From: Lachnospiraceae bacterium | GTDB taxonomy: Bacteria > Bacillota > Clostridia > Lachnospirales > Lachnospiraceae | Direction: 5' to 3' | Length of the DNA: 64,000 nucleotides | Assembly (NCBI GenBank): GCA_015057115.1 | Contig: SVEZ01000007.1 | Coordinates: 1-64,000, forward strand | Shown: positions 52,499 to 61,848 of the stretch, one piece after another | Position numbering within the stretch: position 1 is the stretch's first letter | Layout of the letters: each line of letters begins with the position of its first letter | Notes under the pieces: model-generated | Told to the model about the DNA's origin: nothing | Databases searched by the model: none | Seen by the model: the letters and a program-made list of their open reading frames with translations, nothing else | Made by a program: the position numbers and the translations under genes

Positions 52499-53452
52499 AT
52501 GATAAATCAACTCTGTAACCTTGGCATAAACGAAAAACTTATTTTTTTGCTGGTTATCAGCTCATTCCTACTCACTATTATACTAATAAAAATCTGTTTC
52601 TCCGTCATGCCCACCGACCAGGGAAAGGCATTTGCCGTAAATGGCGCAATTTCCAAAGGCAAACCTCGTGGTGTCGGTATCGTGTTTATACTTTGCTTTA
52701 TTATCATGTCCGCTTTGTTTCTTCCCATTAATTTGGAATTTTACGGCTACCTGGCAGGTGTCTTTTTTGCCATGTTAAGTGGTTATCTTGACGACCGCTC
52801 ATCCATTCCTTGGAACGAATACAAAAAGGGACTTATAGATCTCATTCTCGCCCTTTGCACAACCGGTATTATGTATTTCTCCGAGGTACTTACGGTCATC
52901 CCCATAACCGGAAACCCTACTTTTGATTGCAGTTTGGCGATTTTCATTTCTATTGTTCTAATCTGGGTATCCATCAATGTAACCAACTGCTCCGACGGTG
53001 TGGATGGTCTTTGCGGCAGTGTCAGCATCATTACCTTACTTACCTGCTTCGCCTTTATCCATGGTACGAATGCTATATACAGCACCGCAACGCTGATAAT
53101 GGTCAGTTGTATATTAGGATATCTTTGGTTTAATGTTTCCCCCAGCAGTATTTTGATGGGGGATGCCGGATCCAGAGCCATTGGTTACTTCATTGGCATC
53201 TTGTGTCTGAAGTTTCTGCCCTTTTACGTGTACTTTGTAGTCGCGTTTGTTTTGCTCGTTGATGGTGGAATTGGTATTTTTAAAGTTGTTCTTCTACGTT
53301 TTTTCAAAATTCATATATTAAAGAATATACAGACACCTCTTCATGATTTCGTACGCAAAAGCAAAGGCTGGTCTGACGGTCAGGTTGTATTTCGCTTTTC
53401 CCTTATTCAATTATTGGTGTCCTTTGGACTATACTTTTGGATGCAGAGTTAA
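52499..53452 (+). CDS. MraY/WecA-type glycosyl-1-phosphate transferase (MraY paralogue)
   Basis: 317 residues, about ten membrane segments. Catalytic motifs: SGYLDDRSS (two Asp), NCSDGVDGL (Asn and Asp) and MGDAGSRAIG. The usual cytoplasmic PLHHHFE loop is changed to TPLHDFVRKSKGWSDGQVV, losing two of the three His. It transfers a sugar-1-phosphate to undecaprenyl phosphate. The stand-alone position, away from a dcw cluster, suggests a second, specialised copy. Confidence 0.82.
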   Translation: MINQLCNLGINEKLIFLLVISSFLLTIILIKICFSVMPTDQGKAFAVNGAISKGKPRGVGIVFILCFIIMSALFLPINLEFYGYLAGVFFAMLSGYLDDRSSIPWNEYKKGLIDLILALCTTGIMYFSEVLTVIPITGNPTFDCSLAIFISIVLIWVSINVTNCSDGVDGLCGSVSIITLLTCFAFIHGTNAIYSTATLIMVSCILGYLWFNVSPSSILMGDAGSRAIGYFIGILCLKFLPFYVYFVVAFVLLVDGGIGIFKVVLLRFFKIHILKNIQTPLHDFVRKSKGWSDGQVVFRFSLIQLLVSFGLYFWMQS

Positions 53453-53513
53453 TCTCTGTTTTTTGCACTCGCATCCTTGTGCTCGATCCAAACGGAGAAA
53501 ACGCCATACACAG

Positions 53514-53550
53514 CTAAAAGGCACCGACCTTTTCAGTCGGTGCCCTCTCT
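53514..53550. terminator. Bidirectional terminator
   Basis: GGCACCGAC (53520-53528) with GTCGGTGCC (53536-53544), followed by CTCTCTTT on plus and TTTTAG on minus, between the convergent MraY-like and MerR genes. Confidence 0.82.
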
Positions 53551-54375
53551 TTACCTTGCTCTTAACAAATAAAAATGATTCTGCCCATCCTCCGTATCGG
53601 TTACGTTGCATCCCAGGTTACGACTTTTTCCTTTTGCATATTTTGCCAAAAGCACACCCAGCATGGTATTGGCGAATCCGGTTTTAAATTTTTCCGGTTT
53701 AACTTTAAATAATAACGCATAATCCATGCCATCTTCCAACTCCGGAATTTCATTTAGGTAATCCTTCACATGCTCCCAGTTATGTTTTTCATAGACAGTT
53801 TCATACTCCGGATTATTCAGAAAATCAAAGGTTTCATCCTCATCCTCATAATCCCCCTCAGCATCTCCATCCGGAAAACCGCGCATCGAAAAATTTCTAT
53901 CATCCTTTTCACGCAACATCCTATCAAAGAATTGGTTTACATTTCCAATAACCTTATCCTCGTAAAACTCTTGATCAATGCCAAACTCCTCCGTCGGGTC
54001 ATATTTGCGTAATTCCTTGGTAATCTGCTCTCTCCAGGTTTCAATGCGTTTTTCCATAGTCGTCATTTCGTGCCGGTATGACTGCTGAATTTCCTTGATA
54101 TTCCGAAGTCTGGACTCTGCTTCCCTAATTTTTTCATCGAATGCGGAGTATACTACCTCATCAGATTCTTCCAATAATCCGCGGATTTCTTCAATGGAAA
54201 AACCGGCAGTCTGCAGGTTCTTGATTTTTACAAAAGCTAAAGCCTGCTCCTCCTCATAATACCGATACCCTGTCCAGGAATCCACTTCAACCGGTTTCAG
54301 TAGGTTCACGCGATCATAGTACCGTAAGGTCTGGGGATTACAGCCACACAAACGGGCAAATTCTTTAATCGTCAT
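53551..54375 (-). CDS. MerR family transcriptional regulator
   Basis: 274 residues from the ATG at 54375 (AAAGGAG about 9 nt upstream). HTH TIKEFARLCGCNPQTLRYYDRVNLLKP, SWTGYRYY wing, coiled coil (about 80-130), and a C-terminal domain of about 130 residues with an acidic stretch (DGDAEGDYEDEDETFDF) that is not a typical GyrI domain. Possible metal or ligand sensor; no target is evident. Confidence 0.85.
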   Translation of the reverse strand: MTIKEFARLCGCNPQTLRYYDRVNLLKPVEVDSWTGYRYYEEEQALAFVKIKNLQTAGFSIEEIRGLLEESDEVVYSAFDEKIREAESRLRNIKEIQQSYRHEMTTMEKRIETWREQITKELRKYDPTEEFGIDQEFYEDKVIGNVNQFFDRMLREKDDRNFSMRGFPDGDAEGDYEDEDETFDFLNNPEYETVYEKHNWEHVKDYLNEIPELEDGMDYALLFKVKPEKFKTGFANTMLGVLLAKYAKGKSRNLGCNVTDTEDGQNHFYLLRAR

Positions 54376-54426
54376 ATCGCACATCTCCTTTCCGATTCCG
54401 TTATAGCATTATAGTGCAGTGTAAGG

Positions 54427-55080
54427 TCAAGCATGAATTTCCAACAAATCCGGTTCCACATGACAGGTTAAAAATAACACCTCAACTCCGGCCCGCTTCG
54501 CTTCTTCCAAAGCTTCTCCAAACTCCGGGTGAGTATCCACGTTGGGACGTACCTCCGATACTCCCTCCATCTGGATAACAAATGCTAACATGGCATGAAT
54601 TCCTGCTTCTTTTGCCTTAATCAATTCTCGAAGGTGCTTAACCCCTCGCTGGGTTGGGGCATCCGGGAAGTAGCCCATGCCATCAATTTCAAGCGTGCAC
54701 CCCTTCACTTCCATAAGGTAATGTTCACCGCTTTTTTCCATGTAAAAATCTATGCGGGAGGCGCCATAGGTATATTCCGGAATGACTACTTCATAGTCTT
54801 TCGTCGCCAGCCATTCCTTTACCACCTTATTGGGAGCCTGGCTGTCAATGTTAAAAAGCACCCCCGTACTTTTGCGGACTGCCACCAAATCGTATTTCGT
54901 TTTTCGCCCCGGTGTTCCCGGTGCCGTCAGCCACACCTCGCAGCCGGGAATCAACAATTCCTTGCAACGTCCGGTATTTTTCACGTGAACGGTTTCCTGC
55001 TTTCCATCAACCATAACTTCTGCAATAAACCGATTGGGGCGACGCAGAAACGTCGCCCTCGTAATATTCTCGTATTTCAT
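54427..55080 (-). CDS. sfsA: DNA/RNA nuclease SfsA
   Basis: 217 residues. FIAEVMVDGKQETVHVKNTGRCKELL and the conserved SRIDFYME, YLMEVKGCTLE, GYFPDAPTQRGVKHLREL of the SfsA family. It starts 3 bp after the methyltransferase stop codon (GGAAGG upstream), so they are co-transcribed. Confidence 0.95.
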   Translation of the reverse strand: MKYENITRATFLRRPNRFIAEVMVDGKQETVHVKNTGRCKELLIPGCEVWLTAPGTPGRKTKYDLVAVRKSTGVLFNIDSQAPNKVVKEWLATKDYEVVIPEYTYGASRIDFYMEKSGEHYLMEVKGCTLEIDGMGYFPDAPTQRGVKHLRELIKAKEAGIHAMLAFVIQMEGVSEVRPNVDTHPEFGEALEEAKRAGVEVLFLTCHVEPDLLEIHA

Positions 55081-55083
55081 AAA

Positions 55084-55980
55084 CTATTTCCTTCCAATGG
55101 CAATCCGATATGCAAACCACTCTCCCGGATATGGCAATAAATCCAGTAGGTTTTCCTCCGGTTCTCGCACGTCTTCCACGACGCTTTCCATTTCTACCCC
55201 TTCAAAAAACTTTTCATGAATCTGCTTCGCCCCTTCTTCAAGGAAGATACCTCCGGCTTGTGGCATTCCCTGTTCCGCCATAAATCCCTTCAGTTTCCGG
55301 TAGCCTTCTGAATCCTCTTTAATATTCATAATCCCGTTAAACAACGTGCCGCCTTTTTCCGTTACTCTGGCAGCCTCAGCCACGCCTTTTTCTTCTAAGC
55401 CAAACATATTGGCAATGCCGAAAAAGGAAGTGGTTACGTCTATACTATCTTCCCGAACCGGCATATTGGTTGCATCACACGCCATATAAAAAGCGAATTT
55501 ATCCGGATATTTCTTCTTAAATTTCATCCGGTCTTTTGCCAAAATCTCAAAACTTAAATCCGTGGCAATCAAAAGCTGCTCATCCGAAAGCTTGGGAATC
55601 AGATAATCCAGAAACATTCCTCTACCACTGGCAATGTCCACCACAGTCTCCGGATTTTTCTTACAAACCAGCCCTGTCATTGCTTCCAAAAGCATAACCT
55701 GCTGCTCTTTTTCCTTCTCAGGCTTCGCCTGCTCAATCTGCTGTTCCATGGTATCATAATCCATGTCCTTCAGATATTCGCTCCAAGCATTTCCACTTTC
55801 CTGCTCCTGAGAGCCAAAATCCACAACTCCACCATGAATACCAAAGCGATGTCCCTTTTGGCACAAAAGCGCACCCTCTACCACTTCACCATTTTCTTCT
55901 TTTTCGCTTACCACCCTAAATGCCTCATGGCACTCCGGGCACCACAATTTCTCCAATATCTTCTCATATTTTCCGTTCAT
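55084..55980 (-). CDS. Class I SAM methyltransferase with N-terminal zinc-ribbon
   Basis: 298 residues. A Trm112-like start LWCPECHEAF...LLCQKGHRFGI (four Cys/His) is followed by a methyltransferase core VVDIASGRGMFLDYL, IATDLSFEIL and FYMACDATNMPVREDS. Similar layout to RlmA-type rRNA methyltransferases, but the target is not certain. GGAG precedes the ATG. First gene before sfsA. Confidence 0.78.
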   Translation of the reverse strand: MNGKYEKILEKLWCPECHEAFRVVSEKEENGEVVEGALLCQKGHRFGIHGGVVDFGSQEQESGNAWSEYLKDMDYDTMEQQIEQAKPEKEKEQQVMLLEAMTGLVCKKNPETVVDIASGRGMFLDYLIPKLSDEQLLIATDLSFEILAKDRMKFKKKYPDKFAFYMACDATNMPVREDSIDVTTSFFGIANMFGLEEKGVAEAARVTEKGGTLFNGIMNIKEDSEGYRKLKGFMAEQGMPQAGGIFLEEGAKQIHEKFFEGVEMESVVEDVREPEENLLDLLPYPGEWFAYRIAIGRK

Positions 55981-56032
55981 TTTCCTTCTCCTTCTCTTTT
56001 CCTATAGCAAACTCTTTCTAGAAATTCTTACA

Positions 56033-57034
56033 TTAATATCTCCTGCTGCCGGACTGCCGCTCATCCGTTACATCATACACCTGCATGTCATGCTCTTTTG
56101 CATAACACTGTCTGTAATGATAAAAAAGATCTCTCTGGCGATACAACCTGTCGCTTTCCCCATCACCGTACATTTCCGCCAATTTAGGGAGGCTTGGAAA
56201 TGCACTATAATAGGTTTCATCCAGCTTTTCCAATTCTGCAATAAGGTCTCCGGCATCCATTTTTTCATACCGTGTAGTATTCTCCGGCGTAAGGGATATC
56301 AACAAATGACGCTTGGTTTCTTCCATGAACGTCCCTTCCCGAAGCCATTCCCTCTCTGTTCGATAAATCTTCCTATTCAATAGACCTTGCGATTCCTCCG
56401 ATAGTTTATCCAAATCCTTCTCTCTTAATCGAATCGGAGCTAACGCTTTGCCTCTTCCCTCTTCATGAGGAATAAATGCGGAAAGCCGTCGACAACCACT
56501 ATCTCTCAAAATTTTCGTAAGTTCATCTACCTGCTCGACATTTTCGGATGTCACAGGAATTCCGGCGGTAACCTCAAGTCCTGCTGTTTCCGCTGCATTC
56601 ACCATCCGTAGCATTCCTTCAAAATCCCCTGCACGCCCTGCAAAGCGATTGTGATATTCCTGCAATCCGTAAAAGGTAAAATTCAGTTGCCGAATGCCTT
56701 CTTCTATAAGGGTTTTTACCAGTTCTTCGCACTCGACTTCATCCCTTAGCTTCATACCGTCGCATTGCAAAAACTCTGCCTGGGGGCTTCCGATTTCCTT
56801 TAGAAAACGGATTGCTTCCCGCAACCGTGGATGTTCCATGGAATATCCAAATGCGTAGGAATAAGAAATCTCCGGTCTTGCTACCTTCGCTTGTGTAATA
56901 AACTTTTTGCCAAATTCTATTCCCTGTTCCCAAGGGATGCCCACCATCTTTCCATCCCAGGACAATAGGCAATACCGGCATCTGCATCCGCAAGGAACAC
57001 AAAGATTTTGTACCATAAGTGACTCTGTTTTCAT
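56033..57034 (-). CDS. Radical SAM protein
   Basis: 333 residues. Cluster motif at the N-terminus: CGCRCRYC (Cys15, 19 and 22; CX3CX2C). Further ISYSYAFGYSMEHPRLREAI and LNFTFYGLQEYHNRF segments. GGAGGGGG precedes the ATG. It lies downstream of the nitrilase gene by 29 bp. Substrate not identified. Confidence 0.78.
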   Translation of the reverse strand: MKTESLMVQNLCVPCGCRCRYCLLSWDGKMVGIPWEQGIEFGKKFITQAKVARPEISYSYAFGYSMEHPRLREAIRFLKEIGSPQAEFLQCDGMKLRDEVECEELVKTLIEEGIRQLNFTFYGLQEYHNRFAGRAGDFEGMLRMVNAAETAGLEVTAGIPVTSENVEQVDELTKILRDSGCRRLSAFIPHEEGRGKALAPIRLREKDLDKLSEESQGLLNRKIYRTEREWLREGTFMEETKRHLLISLTPENTTRYEKMDAGDLIAELEKLDETYYSAFPSLPKLAEMYGDGESDRLYRQRDLFYHYRQCYAKEHDMQVYDVTDERQSGSRRY

Positions 57035-57063
57035 TTTCCCCCTCCATCCAATTTTCGGCCAAA

Positions 57064-57786
57064 CTATATTTCCAACATCAATATCTCTTCTTCATCAAAC
57101 TTTGTCCGGGCTAGCACTTCTCCATCTCGGAAGTAAAACGCTCCACCATAGCTTTTGGGCTCATTATCCAATGGATTAATTAGCACCGTCCGTTGTGCCA
57201 CCTTCTCAGCATGATTTGCGTAGTCGGCAAGCATCTCTTCTTCCCACTGCTCCACTGTATAATTTACATAGACCGGCCAGATCAGCAGTCCATTTGTCTT
57301 AAATTTCTCCGGGTAATCCCAAAGGTCGCCGCAAAGTGTCAGCATACATTTTTGTCCGTGGAATTCAAACTCGCAAGCCTCCGTTCCTTCCCAGTAATGG
57401 TCGTCCGTAATGGTAAATTCTTTCCATCCCTTAGAAATCCGCCGATAGTTGCAAAGAATTTCTCCTTTGGCAATGACCACATAGGACGAATACAAGCTTT
57501 CATCCTCACGCTCGATATAACCGGTGGCAACACCACAATCGTATTGTAACGTCCACCGTTTCAACTGTTTCATCACTTCGGAATCGTGTGCAACCGCCAT
57601 GTCTTTATCTTTTTCATAGTCCCAGCAGAGGCAGTCAAAGCCCTGTAAGAAAGCTTCCCCAAAGCACAGCAAGTCTGCCTTTCCTGCATTTTCCTTTAAT
57701 GCTCTTTCTATCTGACTCATATTAAATGCAAGATTTTTGTTCTCACACCGATACGATACTAATCCAATCTTCACCCTAACCTTCAC
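57064..57786 (-). CDS. Carbon-nitrogen hydrolase (nitrilase superfamily)
   Basis: 240 residues. The Glu-Lys-Cys triad is visible: CFGEAFLQGFD, YRRISKGWKEF and LTLCGDLWDYPE. A GTG start (57786) or a second GTG at 57774 is possible. It is followed by the radical SAM gene and preceded by nudC (8 bp). Amidase or nitrilase activity on an unknown substrate. Confidence 0.82.
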   Translation of the reverse strand: MKVRVKIGLVSYRCENKNLAFNMSQIERALKENAGKADLLCFGEAFLQGFDCLCWDYEKDKDMAVAHDSEVMKQLKRWTLQYDCGVATGYIEREDESLYSSYVVIAKGEILCNYRRISKGWKEFTITDDHYWEGTEACEFEFHGQKCMLTLCGDLWDYPEKFKTNGLLIWPVYVNYTVEQWEEEMLADYANHAEKVAQRTVLINPLDNEPKSYGGAFYFRDGEVLARTKFDEEEILMLEI

Positions 57787-57794
57787 CTTCCTTT

Positions 57795-58646
57795 TTATCT
57801 ATACCAACGCATTTTACATACTGGCTCCCGGTGGTTCCGGAAGTACTCAATCATGGTCCATGTCAGGCTCAAGGTGCTGTGGGTTTCCGGCAAATGCTCT
57901 CGATCAAACCACGCCGCCTCGCTCAACTCTGTTTCGTCCAATGTAATCTTTGCATCCCCGTCCAATTCCACAAAATATCCCATTAACAGTCCGCCGGTAA
58001 AAGGCCAGGGCTGACTGGCAAAATATTTGATATTCTTTACCTTTAGACCGGTTTCTTCCATTACCTCACGGTGCACAGTCTGTTCCACTGTCTCGCCTAT
58101 TTCACAAAAGCCTGCCAGCAGAGAATATCGATTGGTATGTCCCGCCGCATAACGGCTTAATAAAATTTTGTCCTCATGAACCACAGCCACAATCACCGCC
58201 GGATTCAACCGTGGATATACCACATTTCCACATTGCGGGCAAACTAAGGAACGCTCCGTAATTCCAACTTCCATGGCTGAACCGCAGCATCCGCAAAACC
58301 GGTTCTGCTCATACCACAGCCCCAGATGATAGCCCACCGCTCCGGCAAAACAGACATCTGCCGGCTTTTTATCCCGAAAAGCAAACCGATCTTCATAGGT
58401 AAAATCTTCCGGCATTTCTGCAAGAGGTGATGTTCTGTAAACATAGGCCTCCTCATCTACAGAAAACAGATATCTGTATTCTTCCGTCGTTCCCGCTAAA
58501 TCTTCCACGCAAGGCAGACTCACCTCATCCCCGGCAACCTTCATCAGCACTTTACCATCTTTCATGGCAATTACACGATCTCTTTTCGATGCTTCCTGCT
58601 TCCGAAATTCGTTGTAAAAAATCTTTGGTTCAATTTCCTGAAACAT
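57795..58646 (-). CDS. nudC: NAD(+) diphosphatase
   Basis: 283 residues. Zinc ribbon CGCCGSAMEVG...LVCPQCGNVVYPRLNP, Nudix box GFCEIGETVEQTVHREVMEETG, and SQPWPFTGGLLMG, the hallmark of NADH pyrophosphatases. It cleaves NAD(H) and may decap NAD-RNA. It leads the unit nudC-nitrilase-radical SAM. Confidence 0.93.
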   Translation of the reverse strand: MFQEIEPKIFYNEFRKQEASKRDRVIAMKDGKVLMKVAGDEVSLPCVEDLAGTTEEYRYLFSVDEEAYVYRTSPLAEMPEDFTYEDRFAFRDKKPADVCFAGAVGYHLGLWYEQNRFCGCCGSAMEVGITERSLVCPQCGNVVYPRLNPAVIVAVVHEDKILLSRYAAGHTNRYSLLAGFCEIGETVEQTVHREVMEETGLKVKNIKYFASQPWPFTGGLLMGYFVELDGDAKITLDETELSEAAWFDREHLPETHSTLSLTWTMIEYFRNHREPVCKMRWYR

Positions 58647-58725
58647 AACCTGCTTCCCCCTTTATCCTAAAATATATCCAATTCATACAATCGGCAGGAC
58701 CGCCTTTGCAGCCCTGCCTGTCCTT

Positions 58726-59253
58726 TTACTTACAATAGTACACGTAATTTTCTTTTCTTGGTGCCGGCTCCTTTGCAGATTCTGCTGCGTAGCCTAATGC
58801 ACAATGTCCGATGCCTTCGTATTCCCCTTCAATACCAAGCTTCTTCAAAATATTCTTTCCAAAGTCGGACTCAAATTCCTCTTTTGCTCTGTGAATCCAA
58901 ATGCTTGCAACGCCAAGGCTTTCCGCTGCATTCATAAGATTTCCCATAACCAGAGAACCGTCATACACATGAGTAATAACATCCTTTTTCGCAAGAACAA
59001 TGAAAATTACCGGTGCTCCGTAGAACGGATCGAATCCTTCATCCCATCCACCAATCTTACGATTTTCTTCCATGATTTCATCGCGTAACTTCTTGTCTGT
59101 TACCGCAATGATAATCGGACTCTGCTTACCCATGCCTGTTGCCGCATAAGTACCTGCACGTAAAATTGCCTGCAGATCTTCCTCTTTTACCATATCCGGC
59201 TTGAAATTCCTGCAGCTTCTTCTGGTTTCCAATACCTTTAATGTTTCATTCAT
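58726..59253 (-). CDS. Nitroreductase family protein
   Basis: 175 residues. FMN-binding RRSCRNFKPDMV at the N-terminus (about 10-21), GTYAATGMGKQSP, and LGVASIWIHRAKEEF and GHCALGYA near the C-terminus. An NAD(P)H-dependent flavoenzyme. AAGGAAGG precedes the ATG. Alone on its transcript; the substrate is unknown. Confidence 0.88.
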   Translation of the reverse strand: MNETLKVLETRRSCRNFKPDMVKEEDLQAILRAGTYAATGMGKQSPIIIAVTDKKLRDEIMEENRKIGGWDEGFDPFYGAPVIFIVLAKKDVITHVYDGSLVMGNLMNAAESLGVASIWIHRAKEEFESDFGKNILKKLGIEGEYEGIGHCALGYAAESAKEPAPRKENYVYYCK

Positions 59254-59349
59254 GTGAAGTACCTTCCTTTCTAAACTTATCTACTTTTTAAATATAACAC
59301 AAGCTACAAGCCCAACGCAAGCCTGCACTGTTCAGAATCGATTTTACAC

Positions 59350-61848
59350 TCAAACCGCACTTCGTAATAATTCCACCACTGACAATTTTCGCATTTTTGC
59401 GAAAACGCATCTTGCAGTTATTATGCAAACCAAGAGAATCGCTCCGAACAGTGTCAAATCCGGCAAAAACGGAATCCGAAACGTAATATCATATTGCTTA
59501 AAACTTTCAAAAGCTAAGTAGCTGATTGGAAATCCTACGATAGCGGCACCCCCAATGGCAAATACGCCATAATAAACCGCCTCCCGGGTAATCATTTCCC
59601 GCAACTGTTTGCGAGTCATTCCGATGCTTTCCAATACAGCAAACTCTGTCCTGCGGCTTTCCAATCCGGCAGACATCATATTCACAAAATTCAAAAGTGC
59701 CAGCATCATAATCAACAATGCAATGCTGTTACCGAGAAGCGTGATTTTTTCCTCTACTCTTTTCATTTCGTCAAATCGATTAACCTTTGATTCCACTGAC
59801 ACCAACTTATTCCCTTTTAAAAGTTCCCGAATCTGCTTCTCTGCACGTCCATCATAGGCTTTTTCATAGTCAATCTTCAACATTTCGGTCAGTGCTTTTT
59901 CACCCAAAAGCTTCTTTGCATGGTCTATGCTTACAATCAAATCCGGCGAATATCCTGCACTGTAATAGGCCGGATTTTCATCCAACATCGCACCGATACA
60001 AATCTTTGACGTTACGTTTTTCTTCTTGGATAAAAATTGAAACTCCACAGTTTTTCCGGGAATTTCATGGTCGCCCTCTGTAAAGGATTTGCTGAAAAAC
60101 GCCACTTTTCCTTCCTTGAATTCCTGCTTATTCAAAGGCTTTTCCACCGTCTTATTCAATTGTTCAAATTCTGCATCATCCACCCCAATGAGCCGGCATG
60201 TAAAGTCCTGACAATCCGGATGTTTTTTATAATTTGCCATGTCCTTCGCATAATCTCCGGGTGCAAAACGACCTGCATACAATGCTTTGTAATATCCGGC
60301 ATACACTTCCTGATAAGGCACATAAATTGTAGTTCCCGTCAACTGTCGAACCTGTTTTACGCCCTCCACTTCTTGGATAGACGTTATCAGCTTTTCTGAA
60401 AACACCTGTTTTTCTTCATCTTCCAATAAGGTGAGATTTAGAATTTTCATATCATAATCCATCACCTGGTCCAGAATGTTTCTGGCATTTCCGGCCAAAA
60501 GCACACTATTGACAATAATAAACAGCGCCACTGCCACACTTAACGAAAGCAAAATAATCGCAAACTGTTTTTTATCTCGTGTCATGTTACGCAAGGCCAT
60601 AGAACGAATACTGCCACCCTTGGTTCTTTTTTCCCGTTTACTGCTGCCCATAGTTTCACCATGAAACCGCATGGCCTCCACCGGCGAGTAGTTTTCCACC
60701 ATTTTACAAGGCTTCCGTCCGCCCAAAAAAGTAACCCCCAAGGCAAACAGCGCTGCCACTAGAAACACCACCATCATTTCCCATCCGTAGCCGGCAACAT
60801 GCAGATCCGCTTCAATGGCATGCATACAGGCTGTGAGCACTCTTTTTCCCAAAAGCGCTGCCACCATAATGCCACTGGCAATTCCAATTGCGGCATTCCA
60901 CCATAACTGCTTATTAACCATCTTCCGCAGCTGCACCTCTGTAGTTCCCAAGGTTTTCAGCTGTCCATAATATCGAATATCTTTATTCACCGAAATATAC
61001 TGCACATTGTAAATGAACAAATACCCACTGGCAAACACAAACAGCAAAAAGCAATCCATCCCGGCCAGGATTCGCAAAAATTCCAAAACTGCATACTCGT
61101 CCGCTTCGATGAGCTGCCTGCGCTGCAGCTTCAGCTTTTTCTGCATGCGCACCAAATCCCCTTTGGTATACAGTGGATTTTTTAAAGAAATCTTTGCCTC
61201 GCCCTGGGTAAAATCCGTTTGCTTCACCCCGGTTTTATCCCAAAATTCCTTGGAAACATAGCCGGTCTTGCGTCCGGTGTAATCTCGATAAAAACCACTT
61301 AGCACAAACTCCTTCTGCCGCGTTAGTGCATCTCCTTCCTTTAGGGCGTCGTAAGAAAGGGTCAACCGCATTCCTAGCTTTGGCTTTTTGATTCCCATAG
61401 CTGCTAACGCTGTCTTAGAAAGCATAATCTCATTTTCTTTTTTCGGATAATGTCCTTTTCGCTCAGCCAGTGCCGGAATCACCTGTTTTTGATAGCAAGT
61501 ATCGTCCACCCAGAAAAGTCGTACCTTATCTAGCTCCTGTCCTTCGCAGGCTGAAACCACTGCACACTTTACGCTAAGTCCCGCGTATTTTACCTGCTCC
61601 ATATCCCGTAAAATTGTCATTTGCTTTTTGCTTGGCTCTGTCAAAATGAGGTCACAATCCACACCATTTATCCGTCGTTGACGTAGGATTACCGCACGGT
61701 AGTATCCCACTCCCAAGGACAGCACGCTAGCAATCAAAAAAGTTGTAAGAAAAATCGCCACCACCGTCAACAGATTCTTTTTTCCGTTTGCTCGGTAGGT
61801 ACGCCTTGCCAAATCTCTGATAACGCCGGAATTATCCACCTTAAGCAT
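59350..61848 (-). CDS. FtsX-like ABC transporter permease
   Basis: 832 residues (ATG at 61848; an in-frame GTG at 61857 is possible). One N-terminal helix, a large external domain, a first FtsX block (about 270-385), a fourth helix near 430, a second external domain and a C-terminal FtsX block (about 700-825). Double-FtsX permeases of this size are often tied to two-component systems and cell-envelope stress. It overlaps the ATPase gene by 8 bp. Confidence 0.85.
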   Translation of the reverse strand: MLKVDNSGVIRDLARRTYRANGKKNLLTVVAIFLTTFLIASVLSLGVGYYRAVILRQRRINGVDCDLILTEPSKKQMTILRDMEQVKYAGLSVKCAVVSACEGQELDKVRLFWVDDTCYQKQVIPALAERKGHYPKKENEIMLSKTALAAMGIKKPKLGMRLTLSYDALKEGDALTRQKEFVLSGFYRDYTGRKTGYVSKEFWDKTGVKQTDFTQGEAKISLKNPLYTKGDLVRMQKKLKLQRRQLIEADEYAVLEFLRILAGMDCFLLFVFASGYLFIYNVQYISVNKDIRYYGQLKTLGTTEVQLRKMVNKQLWWNAAIGIASGIMVAALLGKRVLTACMHAIEADLHVAGYGWEMMVVFLVAALFALGVTFLGGRKPCKMVENYSPVEAMRFHGETMGSSKREKRTKGGSIRSMALRNMTRDKKQFAIILLSLSVAVALFIIVNSVLLAGNARNILDQVMDYDMKILNLTLLEDEEKQVFSEKLITSIQEVEGVKQVRQLTGTTIYVPYQEVYAGYYKALYAGRFAPGDYAKDMANYKKHPDCQDFTCRLIGVDDAEFEQLNKTVEKPLNKQEFKEGKVAFFSKSFTEGDHEIPGKTVEFQFLSKKKNVTSKICIGAMLDENPAYYSAGYSPDLIVSIDHAKKLLGEKALTEMLKIDYEKAYDGRAEKQIRELLKGNKLVSVESKVNRFDEMKRVEEKITLLGNSIALLIMMLALLNFVNMMSAGLESRRTEFAVLESIGMTRKQLREMITREAVYYGVFAIGGAAIVGFPISYLAFESFKQYDITFRIPFLPDLTLFGAILLVCIITARCVFAKMRKLSVVELLRSAV

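Noticed and set aside
53343-53687. 114-codon plus-strand frame
   Set aside because: Spans the end of the MraY-like gene, a terminator and the antisense of MerR; no start signal.
58688-58730. Hairpin GGCAGG/CCTGCC between nudC and the nitroreductase gene
   Set aside because: No T-run follows on the minus strand and the stem is short, so a terminator is not supported.
59325-59350. Possible seventh copy of the CGTGT-loop terminator
   Set aside because: Only GTGTAAAAT and a weak GATTCTG match; no paired arms.
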